Source: an uncultured Oscillospiraceae bacterium
GTDB taxonomy: Bacteria > Bacillota > Clostridia > Oscillospirales > Acutalibacteraceae
DNA: 64,000 nucleotides
Direction: 5' to 3'
Assembly (NCBI GenBank): GCA_902492455.1
Contig: CABULH010000006.1
Location: 1-64,000 of the forward strand
Below the pieces are notes generated by a model. It was not told where the DNA came from, searched no databases, and saw nothing but the letters and a program-made list of their open reading frames with translations. Position numbers and translations under genes: made by a program. Positions 25,696-34,984 of the stretch are shown in pieces. How positions within the stretch are numbered: position 1 is the first letter of the stretch; the number at the start of each line of letters is the position of its first letter.

Positions 25696-28029
25696 ATGAA
25701 AAGTTTACAAGAACAAATCGATCGCATTTTGGAGGAGGATTATCAGCAGCGGATTGAGACGGCTTCCACCGTGCAGCTGTATCAAGCGGTGTCCCGGGCG
25801 GCAATGCATCAACTGGCCAGCGGCGGCGCAACGCCGACGGATGGCAAACGGGTGGGCTATTTCTCCGCAGAATTTCTGATGGGACGGATGATTTACGCCA
25901 ATTTGCTTAACCTGGGGATTCTGGAAGAGGTTCGCGACCTGTTGGCCGCCCGGGGAGTGGACATCGGTATATTTGAAGAAATCGAGGACGCGGCGCTGGG
26001 AAACGGCGGATTGGGGAGACTTGCCGCCTGTTTTTTGGATTCCGCTGCCACCCAGGGCATCCCTTTGGACGGATACGGCATCCGATACCGTTACGGGTTA
26101 TTCAAACAAACCTTTGAAAACGGCTTTCAGCAGGAAAGCGCCGACGATTGGACCCGCTTTGGCGATCCTTGGTCGGTTCGCCGGGAGGAGGATACGGTAC
26201 AGGTATCCTTTCGCGGTGAAACCGTCAACGCCGTGCCTTATGATATGCCGATCATCGGCTTTGGCGGAAAAACAGTGAATACCCTGCGGCTCTGGCAGGC
26301 GGAAGCTATCAAGCCTTTTGACTTTCAGCTTTTCAACGCCCAGAAATACGCTGCCGCCGTCCGGGAGCGGGATAAGGCGGAAGCTATCAGCAGCGTACTT
26401 TATCCCAACGACAACACGGACCCGGGCAAGCGGCTGCGGCTGAAGCAGCAATATTTTTTCTCCAGCGCCTCTCTGCAGGATATCCTGCGGAAATACCGCC
26501 GGACAGGGAATGAGATGACCCGCCTGGCCGATAAAGTGGCCATCCAGCTTAACGATACCCATCCCACCGTTTCCATCCCTGAGCTTATCCGTCTCCTTTG
26601 CGAGGAGGATGGGATGCCTTTCGAAAAAGCTTTAGAAACAGCGAAGGCCGTCTTCGCCTATACCAACCATACCATCATGCCCGAGGCGCTGGAACGGTGG
26701 AACGCCAGCCTGTTTCGTTCTGTACTTCCTAAGGTGTATCCCTATGTTCTCCGCATCGATGAGGCTCTGAAAAAGGATCTGACGGCGGCAGGCTTTGAGG
26801 GGGAAGCCCAAAAGGCCTACCGCATTGTGGACGGTGACACCATTCACATGGCACGTCTAGCTATTTATGCCACCCATTCCACCAACGGGGTTGCTCGGCT
26901 TCATACCGAAATCCTTAAGCGGGACGCTCTGCCGGAATGGTATGCGCTTTTTCCGGAACGCTTTAACAACAAAACCAACGGCATCACCCAGCGGCGCTGG
27001 CTGGCGCTGGCCAATCCCGAACTTTCCGCCTTGGTTACCGAAGCGGTAGGCCCGGAATGGATCACCGATTTGGATCGGCTCAAGGGACTGGAAAATTACC
27101 GGGACGACGGTAGCTATCTGGATCGCTTTGCCGCAGTTAAAACAAGGAAAAAGGAGCAGCTGGCTGCGTTTATCCAGCAGCAGGAAGGGATACAGGTTCC
27201 GTCCAGCTTTCTCTTTGACGTACAGGTTAAGCGGCTTCATGAATACAAACGGCAGCTTCTCAATGCCTTCTCCATTCTGGATACCTATTATGGCCTCAAG
27301 GATGGGCAGATAACCGATTTCACCCCTACTCTCTATCTGTTCGGCGCTAAAGCGGCTCCCGGCTATTTCCGCGCCAAGGGGATTATCAAATATATCCACG
27401 AGGTAGGCAGGCTTATTAACAGCGATCCTGATGTAGCGGACCGGATGCGGGTGGTATTCGTGCACAACTACAACGTCTCCTACGCGGAAAAAATCATCCC
27501 CGCCGCCGACGTTTCCCAGCAGATATCCACCGCGGGAACGGAAGCATCCGGAACCAGCAATATGAAATTTATGCTCAACGGCGCCGTAACTCTGGGAACT
27601 TACGACGGAGCCAACGTGGAAATCGTCCAGCAGGCCGGCGAGGAGAACAATTATATATTCGGCGCCAGAGTGGAAGAAATCGAAAGTCTGCGAGACAGCT
27701 ATGATCCTCGCGCCCTTTTGGAAAGGGAGCCGCGGATCCGCCGGGTGGTGGATTCTCTGGTTGACGGTACCTTCAGCGACGGCGGCACCGGTATGTTCCA
27801 GGATCTGTACGCCTCCCTATTGGAGGGGGCATCCTGGCATCGCCCGGACAATTATTTTCTGCTCTACGATTTTCTGCCCTATTGTGACGCCCGACTGCGT
27901 ACCAATCGGGACTATGCCGACCGGCGCACCTTTACTCAGAAGTGTTTGATGAACACGGCCAACGCCGGCATTTTTTCCAGCGACAGAACGATTCAGGAAT
28001 ACGCGCGGGATATTTGGCAGGTGACGTGA
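25696..28029 (+). CDS. glgP: Glycogen/maltodextrin phosphorylase (GT35)
   Basis: A 777-residue enzyme that cuts terminal alpha-1,4-glucose from glycogen or maltodextrin with phosphate to give glucose-1-phosphate. It has LGNGGLGRLAACFLDS near residue 97, YTNHTIMPEALERW, NGITQRRWL, HEYKRQLLN and the PLP-lysine block EASGTSNMKFMLNGA followed by GTYDGANVEI. The length is slightly shorter than E. coli MalP (797). It follows malQ by 21 bases with no intervening terminator. With MalQ it forms the core of maltodextrin breakdown. Confidence 0.96.
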   Translation: MKSLQEQIDRILEEDYQQRIETASTVQLYQAVSRAAMHQLASGGATPTDGKRVGYFSAEFLMGRMIYANLLNLGILEEVRDLLAARGVDIGIFEEIEDAALGNGGLGRLAACFLDSAATQGIPLDGYGIRYRYGLFKQTFENGFQQESADDWTRFGDPWSVRREEDTVQVSFRGETVNAVPYDMPIIGFGGKTVNTLRLWQAEAIKPFDFQLFNAQKYAAAVRERDKAEAISSVLYPNDNTDPGKRLRLKQQYFFSSASLQDILRKYRRTGNEMTRLADKVAIQLNDTHPTVSIPELIRLLCEEDGMPFEKALETAKAVFAYTNHTIMPEALERWNASLFRSVLPKVYPYVLRIDEALKKDLTAAGFEGEAQKAYRIVDGDTIHMARLAIYATHSTNGVARLHTEILKRDALPEWYALFPERFNNKTNGITQRRWLALANPELSALVTEAVGPEWITDLDRLKGLENYRDDGSYLDRFAAVKTRKKEQLAAFIQQQEGIQVPSSFLFDVQVKRLHEYKRQLLNAFSILDTYYGLKDGQITDFTPTLYLFGAKAAPGYFRAKGIIKYIHEVGRLINSDPDVADRMRVVFVHNYNVSYAEKIIPAADVSQQISTAGTEASGTSNMKFMLNGAVTLGTYDGANVEIVQQAGEENNYIFGARVEEIESLRDSYDPRALLEREPRIRRVVDSLVDGTFSDGGTGMFQDLYASLLEGASWHRPDNYFLLYDFLPYCDARLRTNRDYADRRTFTQKCLMNTANAGIFSSDRTIQEYARDIWQVT

Positions 28030-28117
28030 CAAACTAAGACCAACCGACACGGAAAGATTCGTCTTTGTGTGAAGGAAAGGCAGGCATTCTGAAGAAAAAA
28101 GAAAGGACTTGAATAAT

Positions 28118-29332
28118 ATGCAAATGGCGAAACGGTGCGCCGCGCTTCTGCTGGCAGGCTTGCTGGTTCCGGGACTGGCCGGATGTAAAAAGGATGAAAC
28201 CAGTTCAACCGGCTCCAGCCCCACCAAGGTTACGCTGAAGGTATGGGGAGCGCAGGAGGATCAGGCACTATTGGAAAAAATGGTGAGCGAATTTAAAAAA
28301 GCTCATCCTGACAAAACCTATGATATCACCTTCGGTGTCGTGGGCGAAATTGATGTCAAGACCAAGTTTCTGGAGGACCCGGACGCGGCGGCGGATGTAT
28401 TCTCCTTCCCTAACGACCAGATGAACGAGCTTATCAAGGCCGGCGCCCTTTATCAGATTACACGCAATACTGAGAAGATCGAATCGGAAAACTCCAAGGG
28501 TTCCGTAGAGGCCTGCAAATCGGGGGATAAGCTGTACGCCTATCCCATGACTGCGGACAACGGATATTTTCTCTATTATGACAAAAGCGCCATCACGCAG
28601 GAACAGGTGAAATCCCTGGACGGCATTCTCCAGGCCGCTCAAGCCGCAGGAAAAAAGGTAGTGATCAACATGAAGGAGCCATGGTATATGGCGGGCTTTT
28701 TCGTGGGAGCCGGATGTACCATTGGCCGGGATGAAAACGGTAAGCAGATTTGCGACCTTAATAATGAAACCGGCGTTAAGGTTGGTGAGGCCCTGCGGCA
28801 GATCGTAGCCAATCCCGCTTTCCTCAACGGTGACGACAGCGTATTCGACGCCAACATCGGCACCAACGCCATCGCGGGCATTACCGGCGCCTGGAAAGCC
28901 GATTCCGCTATGGAAAAGCTGGGAGACAACTACGCCGCCACCAAGCTGCCTACCTTTACCGTGGACGGCAAACAGGTACAAATGGGCAGCTTTGCCGGTT
29001 ATAAGCAGATTGGCATCAACAAAAAAACCAAATTCCCCGTAGACGCAATGGAATTGGCCGAATGGCTCACCAATGAAGAAAACCAAATGCTCCGGTTCAA
29101 GGAACGGGCGCTGGGGCCATCCAATATTAAGGTTGCCGAGAGCGAAGCGGTCAAAGCCAACCAGGCGCTGGCGGCTCTTTCCGCGCAGAGCGAATATGCG
29201 GTGTCTCAGGCGGAAATTTCAGATGATTTCTGGCTGCCCGCCAAAGCCTACGCCGAAACCCTGGTGAGCAAGGACACCAGCAAGTCGGTCAAACAGCAGT
29301 TGGATGATATGGTAGCCCAGGTTGGCAAATGA
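28118..29332 (+). CDS. Maltodextrin-type ABC solute-binding lipoprotein (MalE-like)
   Basis: A 404-residue protein from the ATG at 28118, spaced ten bases from GAAAGGA; the TTG at 28109 is too close to that site. The signal peptide ends in the lipobox LAGCKK. The mature part has the family 1 sugar-binding fold: LKVWGAQEDQALLEKMVSEF, YAYPMTADNGYFLYYDKSAI, GITGAWKADSAMEKLGD. It binds oligosaccharide outside the cell and passes it to the MalF/MalG-like permeases. A perfect hairpin after its stop suggests that it is made in excess over the permeases. Confidence 0.92.
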   Translation: MQMAKRCAALLLAGLLVPGLAGCKKDETSSTGSSPTKVTLKVWGAQEDQALLEKMVSEFKKAHPDKTYDITFGVVGEIDVKTKFLEDPDAAADVFSFPNDQMNELIKAGALYQITRNTEKIESENSKGSVEACKSGDKLYAYPMTADNGYFLYYDKSAITQEQVKSLDGILQAAQAAGKKVVINMKEPWYMAGFFVGAGCTIGRDENGKQICDLNNETGVKVGEALRQIVANPAFLNGDDSVFDANIGTNAIAGITGAWKADSAMEKLGDNYAATKLPTFTVDGKQVQMGSFAGYKQIGINKKTKFPVDAMELAEWLTNEENQMLRFKERALGPSNIKVAESEAVKANQALAALSAQSEYAVSQAEISDDFWLPAKAYAETLVSKDTSKSVKQQLDDMVAQVGK

Positions 29333-29337
29333 TGTAT

Positions 29338-29371
29338 GGGATGCTGCAAAATCCTGGTTTTGCAGCATCCC
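29338..29371 (+). terminator. Attenuator hairpin between malE and malF
   Basis: Fourteen-base perfect arms (GGGATGCTGCAAAA and TTTTGCAGCATCCC) enclose a six-base loop, five bases past the malE stop and just ahead of the malF ribosome site. There is no long T-run, so partial termination or protection of the malE mRNA 3' end is likely. Confidence 0.7.
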
Positions 29372-29390
29372 TTAGGAGATGGGGAAGCAG

Positions 29391-30884
29391 ATGGAGTATA
29401 TCGATTATATGCAGCTCAACTGGCTGCAAAGGCTGTTTTACAAGCTTAGACGAGGCATCACAAATCTGCCGGGCGCCGTCGGCCGCTTTTTTGCAGCCAT
29501 CGGCCGGTGGTTCGTCCGGCTGGGCCGCCGCACGGCGGACTTCCTGAGGGATATCGGCCATGCTTTCCGGGACGGGGATTGGCGAACCCGCCTGTCCTTT
29601 TTTTTCATGGGTTCCGGTTGCCTGTTTCGCGGTCAGATTGTGAAGGGTTTCGTCTATCTGGTAGCTGAAATCCTGTTTTTCCTGTATTTCTTTCTCTTCG
29701 GCTGGCATTATCTCCAGGATTTCAACACCCTGGGAACTGTGGAAGTGGGAGAAAAATGGAACGAGGAGCTCCAGATCTTCGAATATACTCAGGGCGATAA
29801 CAGCATGCTGATTCTGTTGTTCAGCGTGCTCACCATTCTGTTGGCGGGTGTTTTTTTGGTGTTGTATTTTGCCAGCATCCGCGCCTCCTTTCGCGCACAG
29901 AGGCTGCGTGAAGAGGGGAAGCGGCTTCCCTCCTTCCTGGATGAGCTGCGTTCCCTGCGCAATGAAAAATTTCAGATAACACTGCTGACCGTTCCCAGCG
30001 CCATGGTGACGGCCTTTACCATTCTTCCCATCCTCTTCATGATTCTTATCGCTTTCACCAACTTCGATAAGAATCATCAGCCCCCAGGCAATCTTTTCAC
30101 CTGGGTGGGCTTTCAGAATTTCAAGGATATATTTTGGCAGGATCCCCTGAAATCCTTCACTTTCGGCAAGCTGCTGGGATGGACCCTGATATGGGCGGTA
30201 TTTGCCACCTTCACCAACTATATTCTGGGAATGATCCTTGCCCTGATGATCAACAAAAAGGGAATCAAATTCAAAAAATTCTGGCGCACGATTTTCATTG
30301 TGACCATTGCCGTCCCTCAGTTCGTCAGCCTGCTGCTGATGTCCCAGATGCTCAAGGATCAGGGCGCGGCCAATGTTTTGCTTCAGGAGCTTGGACTTAT
30401 CCAGGATCCCATCCCCTTTCTGTCCGACCCCACCCTGGCCCGGATTACGGTGATTGCGGTCAACATGTGGGTCGGCATCCCTTATACCATGCTGATAACC
30501 TCCGGTATCCTGCTCAATATACCCGAAGACCTGTATGAAAGCGCAAAAATCGACGGAGCGGGACCGGTAAGAACCTTCTTCCGCATCACTCTGCCTTATA
30601 TGCTCTTTGTCACCACTCCCTATCTGATCACCCAATTTGTGGGGAACATTAACAACTTCAATGTGATCTTTCTGCTGTCAAACGGCGGGCCGCTGACACT
30701 GGACTATTACCAGGCGGGAAAAACCGACCTTTTGGTCACCTGGCTATACAAGCAGACCGTCAACGATCAGAACTACGCGTTGGCCGCAACCATCGGCATA
30801 ATGGTTTTTCTCATCAGCGCAGTCTTATCCCTGGTGGTCTATAATTCCTCCGCGTCGGCGCGGAAAGAGGAGGAGTTCTCCTGA
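29391..30884 (+). CDS. Maltodextrin ABC transporter permease (MalF-like)
   Basis: A 497-residue membrane protein from the ATG at 29391; an ATG at 29379 abuts the ribosome site. An amphipathic N-terminal part of about 80 residues is followed by a helix (GFVYLVAEILFFLYFFLF), a loop, further helices and the coupling motif SAKIDGAGPVRTFFRITLPY. The extended N-terminus and the loop between early helices are typical of MalF rather than short sugar permeases. The stop overlaps the next start. Confidence 0.93.
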   Translation: MEYIDYMQLNWLQRLFYKLRRGITNLPGAVGRFFAAIGRWFVRLGRRTADFLRDIGHAFRDGDWRTRLSFFFMGSGCLFRGQIVKGFVYLVAEILFFLYFFLFGWHYLQDFNTLGTVEVGEKWNEELQIFEYTQGDNSMLILLFSVLTILLAGVFLVLYFASIRASFRAQRLREEGKRLPSFLDELRSLRNEKFQITLLTVPSAMVTAFTILPILFMILIAFTNFDKNHQPPGNLFTWVGFQNFKDIFWQDPLKSFTFGKLLGWTLIWAVFATFTNYILGMILALMINKKGIKFKKFWRTIFIVTIAVPQFVSLLLMSQMLKDQGAANVLLQELGLIQDPIPFLSDPTLARITVIAVNMWVGIPYTMLITSGILLNIPEDLYESAKIDGAGPVRTFFRITLPYMLFVTTPYLITQFVGNINNFNVIFLLSNGGPLTLDYYQAGKTDLLVTWLYKQTVNDQNYALAATIGIMVFLISAVLSLVVYNSSASARKEEEFS

Positions 30885-31735
30885 TGAAAAGCTACAAGAC
30901 CAGCCGCAGGCTGGCAAACGGCGCTATCTATGTGATTTTGAGCATCATGGCTATCCTGTGGGTACTGCCTATTCTCTGGCTGGTGATTATCTCCTTTCGA
31001 AAAGAGCCGGGGGCTTATACCAACTATATTCTGCCCAAAGAGTACACCCTGGATAATTACACCCGGCTGTTTACCGATACCTCTCTCTTCAACTATCCCC
31101 GGTGGTTTCTCAACACCCTGATTGTGGCGGTTTTAACCTGTATCATCAGCACCATCCTGGTACTGATGATCAGCTACGCTTTCAGCCGGTTGCGTTTCAA
31201 ATCCCGAAAGGGTTTTATGAACGTGGGGTTGATATTGGGCATGTTCCCTGGCTTTATGACGATGATCGCGGTGTACCATATTCTCAAGTTGGTTGGCTTG
31301 GATCAGAGTTTGGCTGCTCTGGTACTGATATATTCCGCCGCCGCCTGTATGACGTATTTCATCGCCAAGGGATTTTTCGATACCATCCCCCGCTCGCTGG
31401 ACGAAGCCGCCACCATAGACGGAGCCAGCCGAAGCGAAATTTTCTGGAAAATTACGCTGCCGCTGTCCAAGCCGATTGTGGTTTACACGGCTTTGACCTC
31501 TTTTATGGCCCCCTGGACCGACTTCATCTTTGTCAGCGTCATCATGAAAGACAACTATCAGAATTATACCCTGGCCTTAGGGTTGTACCAGATGCTGAGC
31601 AGAGAAAACATCTACCGCTACTTCACCCAGTTCTGCGCCGGAGCTGTTCTGGTGGCAGTTCCTGTCACCATCCTGTTCATGTCTTTGCAGCGATATTATG
31701 TGGAAGGCGTCACTGGCGGTGCGGTGAAAGGGTAA
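30884..31735 (+). CDS. Maltodextrin ABC transporter permease (MalG-like)
   Basis: A 283-residue six-helix permease with the coupling motif EAATIDGASRSEIFWKITLP and the usual MalG ending (LFMSLQRYYVEGVTGGAVKG). It overlaps malF by one base. No ATPase gene of the MsmX/MalK type is in the operon, so the importer probably borrows a shared ATPase encoded elsewhere, as is common in Firmicutes. Confidence 0.94.
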   Translation: MKSYKTSRRLANGAIYVILSIMAILWVLPILWLVIISFRKEPGAYTNYILPKEYTLDNYTRLFTDTSLFNYPRWFLNTLIVAVLTCIISTILVLMISYAFSRLRFKSRKGFMNVGLILGMFPGFMTMIAVYHILKLVGLDQSLAALVLIYSAAACMTYFIAKGFFDTIPRSLDEAATIDGASRSEIFWKITLPLSKPIVVYTALTSFMAPWTDFIFVSVIMKDNYQNYTLALGLYQMLSRENIYRYFTQFCAGAVLVAVPVTILFMSLQRYYVEGVTGGAVKG

Positions 31736-31747
31736 TCGGAATATAAC

Positions 31748-31803
31748 AAAAGCTATCCTCTGTCATGCAGCCAACAGCGCTGCTTGACTGGGATAGCTTT
31801 TAT
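31748..31803. terminator. Shared terminator between converging operons
   Basis: AAAAGCTATCC pairs with GGATAGCTTTT across a loop that contains a weaker inner stem. It lies 12 bases after malG and about 140 bases past the end of the leftward surface operon, so it can serve both strands. Confidence 0.7.
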
Positions 31804-31945
31804 TCTGCTTGAATTTCCGGGTATTGCCCAGTTCTTTCGCTTTGAGAGGCATTGGAACAGGGCCTTTATGATGGCGGTTGTTCGAGATACGATACTGACT
31901 CTTGCGGATCCCTTCAGATAATAAACCGCCAAAGCCGCAAAGCTG

Positions 31946-32431
31946 TCAGGAAATCTTATCGGCTTTTTCCTTTTCTACACTGTTGTGCACGGCCTCCATC
32001 AACATATGCAGCAGCTCCAGGGTACTGCGGAAATCCTCCGCACGCGGCTCTTCCTGATCCAGCCACTCCACACGCCCCTGCCAGCTTCCGTTTTGCCGGA
32101 AAAGCACCTGAACCAGGAAACGCGCCTCGTATGGTTTTCGTTCCTTTTCCGCACTATACGGATATAACATTCCTTCGCCGGTTTGGGAATCTTCTTTCTC
32201 CAGGTCGGCAGGCAGTAAGCTCCGGCATTCCTGGGATCGCTGCGGAAACTGGAATAAGTCGAACTGCCGCTCCAGCTTCAGCACCAGTTCCGCCGCACTG
32301 GCGAAGGGCTCCCACTGATCCAGCATGGAGGTATAAAAAATCCCACTGAAGTCATATGCCCCATGCCGGTCCACCGATACCAAGATCTTGTTCGCTTGTG
32401 CGATCATGCTGACCATCTTCATCACCTTCAT
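31946..32431 (-). CDS. Small cytoplasmic protein of unknown function, last gene of the surface operon
   Basis: A 161-residue protein with no signal peptide or membrane segment. The start overlaps the stop of the Lgt-like gene by four bases. It contains DRHGAYDFSGIFYTSMLDQW and, in the second half, RQNGSWQGRVEWLD followed by FRSTLELLHMLMEAV. This last pattern (Gln-Asn-x-SWQG...W...FRS.LELL) recurs, as I recall it, in uncharacterised Clostridial proteins. The tight coupling to membrane and surface genes suggests an accessory or regulatory role. I do not recognise a function. Confidence 0.6.
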   Translation of the reverse strand: MKVMKMVSMIAQANKILVSVDRHGAYDFSGIFYTSMLDQWEPFASAAELVLKLERQFDLFQFPQRSQECRSLLPADLEKEDSQTGEGMLYPYSAEKERKPYEARFLVQVLFRQNGSWQGRVEWLDQEEPRAEDFRSTLELLHMLMEAVHNSVEKEKADKIS

Positions 32432-33132
32432 TCCATACTATCAGTTGCTGCTGTCTGCCGGCTGGAGGGCTCTATCCGGTTCTCCTTCCGGCGGCGGCTG
32501 GTCCACAGCAACAGCGCCGCCGTCCCCAGCGCCATGGAACACAATGCCCAAAAATGCCCAGCGGGAAGTTTCCACAGAAAGGGTGTGAGTCCCCAGCGGA
32601 AGCTGTTGAGAACCAGCCTGGTACCGCCGTAAAGGAGCATATACAGAGGATACAGCCCCCCGCGAAACCGGCCTTTTCGTTCCAGGAGCACCAATACCGC
32701 CATCAGAACCCCGGCATTGAGACATTCCGCCAACTGACTGGGGAAATACACCGCCTTAGCCTGAGCGGTATAATACAGCACCCGCCCCTCGCAGCAGCCG
32801 GCAATCCAGCAGTTGATTTTCATTACTGCCAGCATGGCGCATTCCGCCGGGGCGCACAGATCCATGATTCTGCCGTACGGCACCCGCAGCAGCCAAGCGA
32901 TGGGCAGAAAGACCAGCGGCACAAAGAAAACCGCGCCGAAATAGGACTGCCCGCCCCACACGCCTGTTTCGACAAAGCAGAGCAGCTGGGTTCCCAATAC
33001 TCCTGCAGCCGTCAGCAGCAGGGTGGCCGCCAGGATCTTTCCCAACGGTATATCCAGTATTTTACGGCGGAAGAAGTTTAAAACCAGCATGACGGCCGTC
33101 CCGATGCCCAGAAAAAGCAGCAGCTGTATCAT
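32428..33132 (-). CDS. Lgt-like polytopic membrane protein (prolipoprotein diacylglyceryl transferase family)
   Basis: A 234-residue protein from the ATG at 33132, which overlaps the upstream stop by four bases and follows GGAGAAGG. It has about seven hydrophobic segments. Lgt-like blocks are SYFGAVFFVP, NCWIAGCCEGR (near residue 108), FPSQLAECLNAGVL and YGGTRLVLNSFRWG. Lgt transfers a diacylglyceryl group to the lipobox cysteine. The Gly-Arg that normally precedes the cysteine block reads Met-Lys here, so the activity may be altered. It is probably not the housekeeping copy, since it sits inside a surface-protein operon, and may modify a product of the operon. Confidence 0.7.
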   Translation of the reverse strand: MIQLLLFLGIGTAVMLVLNFFRRKILDIPLGKILAATLLLTAAGVLGTQLLCFVETGVWGGQSYFGAVFFVPLVFLPIAWLLRVPYGRIMDLCAPAECAMLAVMKINCWIAGCCEGRVLYYTAQAKAVYFPSQLAECLNAGVLMAVLVLLERKGRFRGGLYPLYMLLYGGTRLVLNSFRWGLTPFLWKLPAGHFWALCSMALGTAALLLWTSRRRKENRIEPSSRQTAATDSME

Positions 33133-34943
33133 TTTTCCTTCTCCTTTTCGCCATCTTGCGGCAGTGAGCCGCGCTTGCACCGACGCCGGTACAGCAACCC
33201 CATCACCAATCCCACCGTGATGACACACCCCCCCAGCACCCCTGCCAGGATCCATGTAAACTGCTGCAGACTGATCCCCCAGTAAGAGCGGGTGCCGGTC
33301 AGAACATACGCCGGCTTCTCCTGATTTTCCAGCCCGCCGTATTCATCGAACAGGGTTTCGGGAATAACGGCGTCGCCGCTTTCCTGTCCCTGGACATTCA
33401 CCGCAATAAGATAATCCGTTTGATTATCCAGCGCGCTCAGGTAGAAGGACGCACGGCCCTCGGCATCCATCACCGCGGCCTGCAGGCGCAGCCAGCCCCT
33501 GCCGAAGGTATTCTGATACAGGATGGCGTACTGCCGGGCCGCCCCGGCATCCACCGGGAGGGAGACGGCTGCAGGAAAATCCATGCTGCCTTCAAAATGT
33601 AGAACATAGCTGGCCACGCTGCCGATCACCTTTTGCTGCGCCTTGGTGGGACTGTCATTTTTCGTGATGAATGCGCCCAACTTTACTTCTTCGGGGAATT
33701 TTACCCCCTCCAAATCGTCGCCCTCCACGCTCCAGATCACATTCTGCCGGGTGCGGACGGCGGCATGCACCGCCTTTCCCGCCAAAGCCTCCAGCACCTT
33801 TCCTTCCAGCACCGGCTCCCCTTTCAAATCCACCGAAAGGGCAATGACGGAAACCTTGGCTCCATCCTTTTCATATACCGCCCGTTTTTCCAAGTATCGA
33901 TTGATCTGTTCCTGTACATCTGTCCATCCGGCGGCGCTTTCCAACACCGCATCCATCCGGATATCATAGGCAGCCCGCCTCCCGTCCTGAGCCGGGGTGT
34001 GGGAAACCGTGACAGTGATCGTGGCGTGGTCGGTTTCCATTACCCATTTTTCCTGGATCGCTCCATCATCCTTCGGCAGATAAACGCCGGCGGATTGATT
34101 CGGTGACGTGTCCGCCCACATGCTGACGTTCAGTTCCGAAAAATCGGGCATATCCTCCTGGATATCCTCCACAATCCGCTGCCGATTCTCATCGCTGCCG
34201 CCGTAGTAAAGCAGCTGCAGACCGCTGCAGCCGTAAAAGGCATACTTTTCCACTCCTGTCATGGAAGAGGGCAGTGTGACGCAGGACAAGCGGCTGTCGC
34301 CGTAAAAGGTCCACTCCGGCAGATCGGTCAGCTGCGCCTGCATATGAACCTGCATCAAACTGCGGCAGTAAGCAAAAACCATGTGTCCCAAACTCTTCAC
34401 AGAGGCTGGGACCGTCACACTCACCAGGGATGAGCAGCGATTGAAGGCTCGGTTACCCAGCGCTTCCAGTCCTTCCGGCAGCTTCACCGCTCCCAGGGAT
34501 TCACAACGCTCAAAAGCACTCTCTCCGATGGAACGCAGACCGCTGCCCAGCATCAACATGACTAAGCCGGTGCAATCGGCAAAAGCCCAGTCTCCCACAG
34601 CGGTTACCGTGTCCGGCAGCGTCACCGCAGTGAGGCTGCTGCAGCCGTAAAAGGCCAGATTCCCGATGGAGGCGACCCCTTCCCCGATGGACAGCGCGGT
34701 GATCTGCTCCCGACTACCATGCCAGGGAGGCAGATTGACTTCGTTGTAATTGGTCATTGTCCCGCTGCCTTCAATGGAGAGAACGCCCGCCGACAGCGAC
34801 CAGGTCAGGCCGCTGCCGCAGTTTTTGCTGCTTTCCTCCGCCAGCGCTGCAGGACACAGCGTCCATACCAGAAACAGAGCGGCAATTATCGCCAGAATCC
34901 GGCGCAAAGAATGCGTATAAGCTTGGTAAGATGGATCGGTCAT
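33129..34943 (-). CDS. Membrane-anchored leucine-rich-repeat (BspA-type) surface protein
   Basis: A 604-residue protein from the ATG at 34943, five bases after AGGAGG. A signal peptide (ILAIIAALFLVWTLCPAALA) precedes at least six BspA/LRR_5 repeats of about 23 residues between residues ~85 and 250 (LTAVTLPDTVTAVGDWAFAD, LGAVKLPEGLEALGNRAFNR and similar). A beta-rich region of 250 residues follows, then a C-terminal membrane helix (ILAGVLGGCVITVGLVMGLL) with a basic tail. Such proteins bind host or matrix proteins at the cell surface. It is exported and stays in the membrane rather than being sorted to the wall. Confidence 0.82.
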   Translation of the reverse strand: MTDPSYQAYTHSLRRILAIIAALFLVWTLCPAALAEESSKNCGSGLTWSLSAGVLSIEGSGTMTNYNEVNLPPWHGSREQITALSIGEGVASIGNLAFYGCSSLTAVTLPDTVTAVGDWAFADCTGLVMLMLGSGLRSIGESAFERCESLGAVKLPEGLEALGNRAFNRCSSLVSVTVPASVKSLGHMVFAYCRSLMQVHMQAQLTDLPEWTFYGDSRLSCVTLPSSMTGVEKYAFYGCSGLQLLYYGGSDENRQRIVEDIQEDMPDFSELNVSMWADTSPNQSAGVYLPKDDGAIQEKWVMETDHATITVTVSHTPAQDGRRAAYDIRMDAVLESAAGWTDVQEQINRYLEKRAVYEKDGAKVSVIALSVDLKGEPVLEGKVLEALAGKAVHAAVRTRQNVIWSVEGDDLEGVKFPEEVKLGAFITKNDSPTKAQQKVIGSVASYVLHFEGSMDFPAAVSLPVDAGAARQYAILYQNTFGRGWLRLQAAVMDAEGRASFYLSALDNQTDYLIAVNVQGQESGDAVIPETLFDEYGGLENQEKPAYVLTGTRSYWGISLQQFTWILAGVLGGCVITVGLVMGLLYRRRCKRGSLPQDGEKEKEK

Positions 34944-34984
34944 ATCGGCCTCCTGTCTGCCTAAGACATAGCGAATAGCATCCA

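Noticed and set aside
29289..30635. A 448-codon minus-strand frame over malF
   Set aside because: malF on the plus strand has membrane helices and the permease coupling motif; the antisense frame has none.
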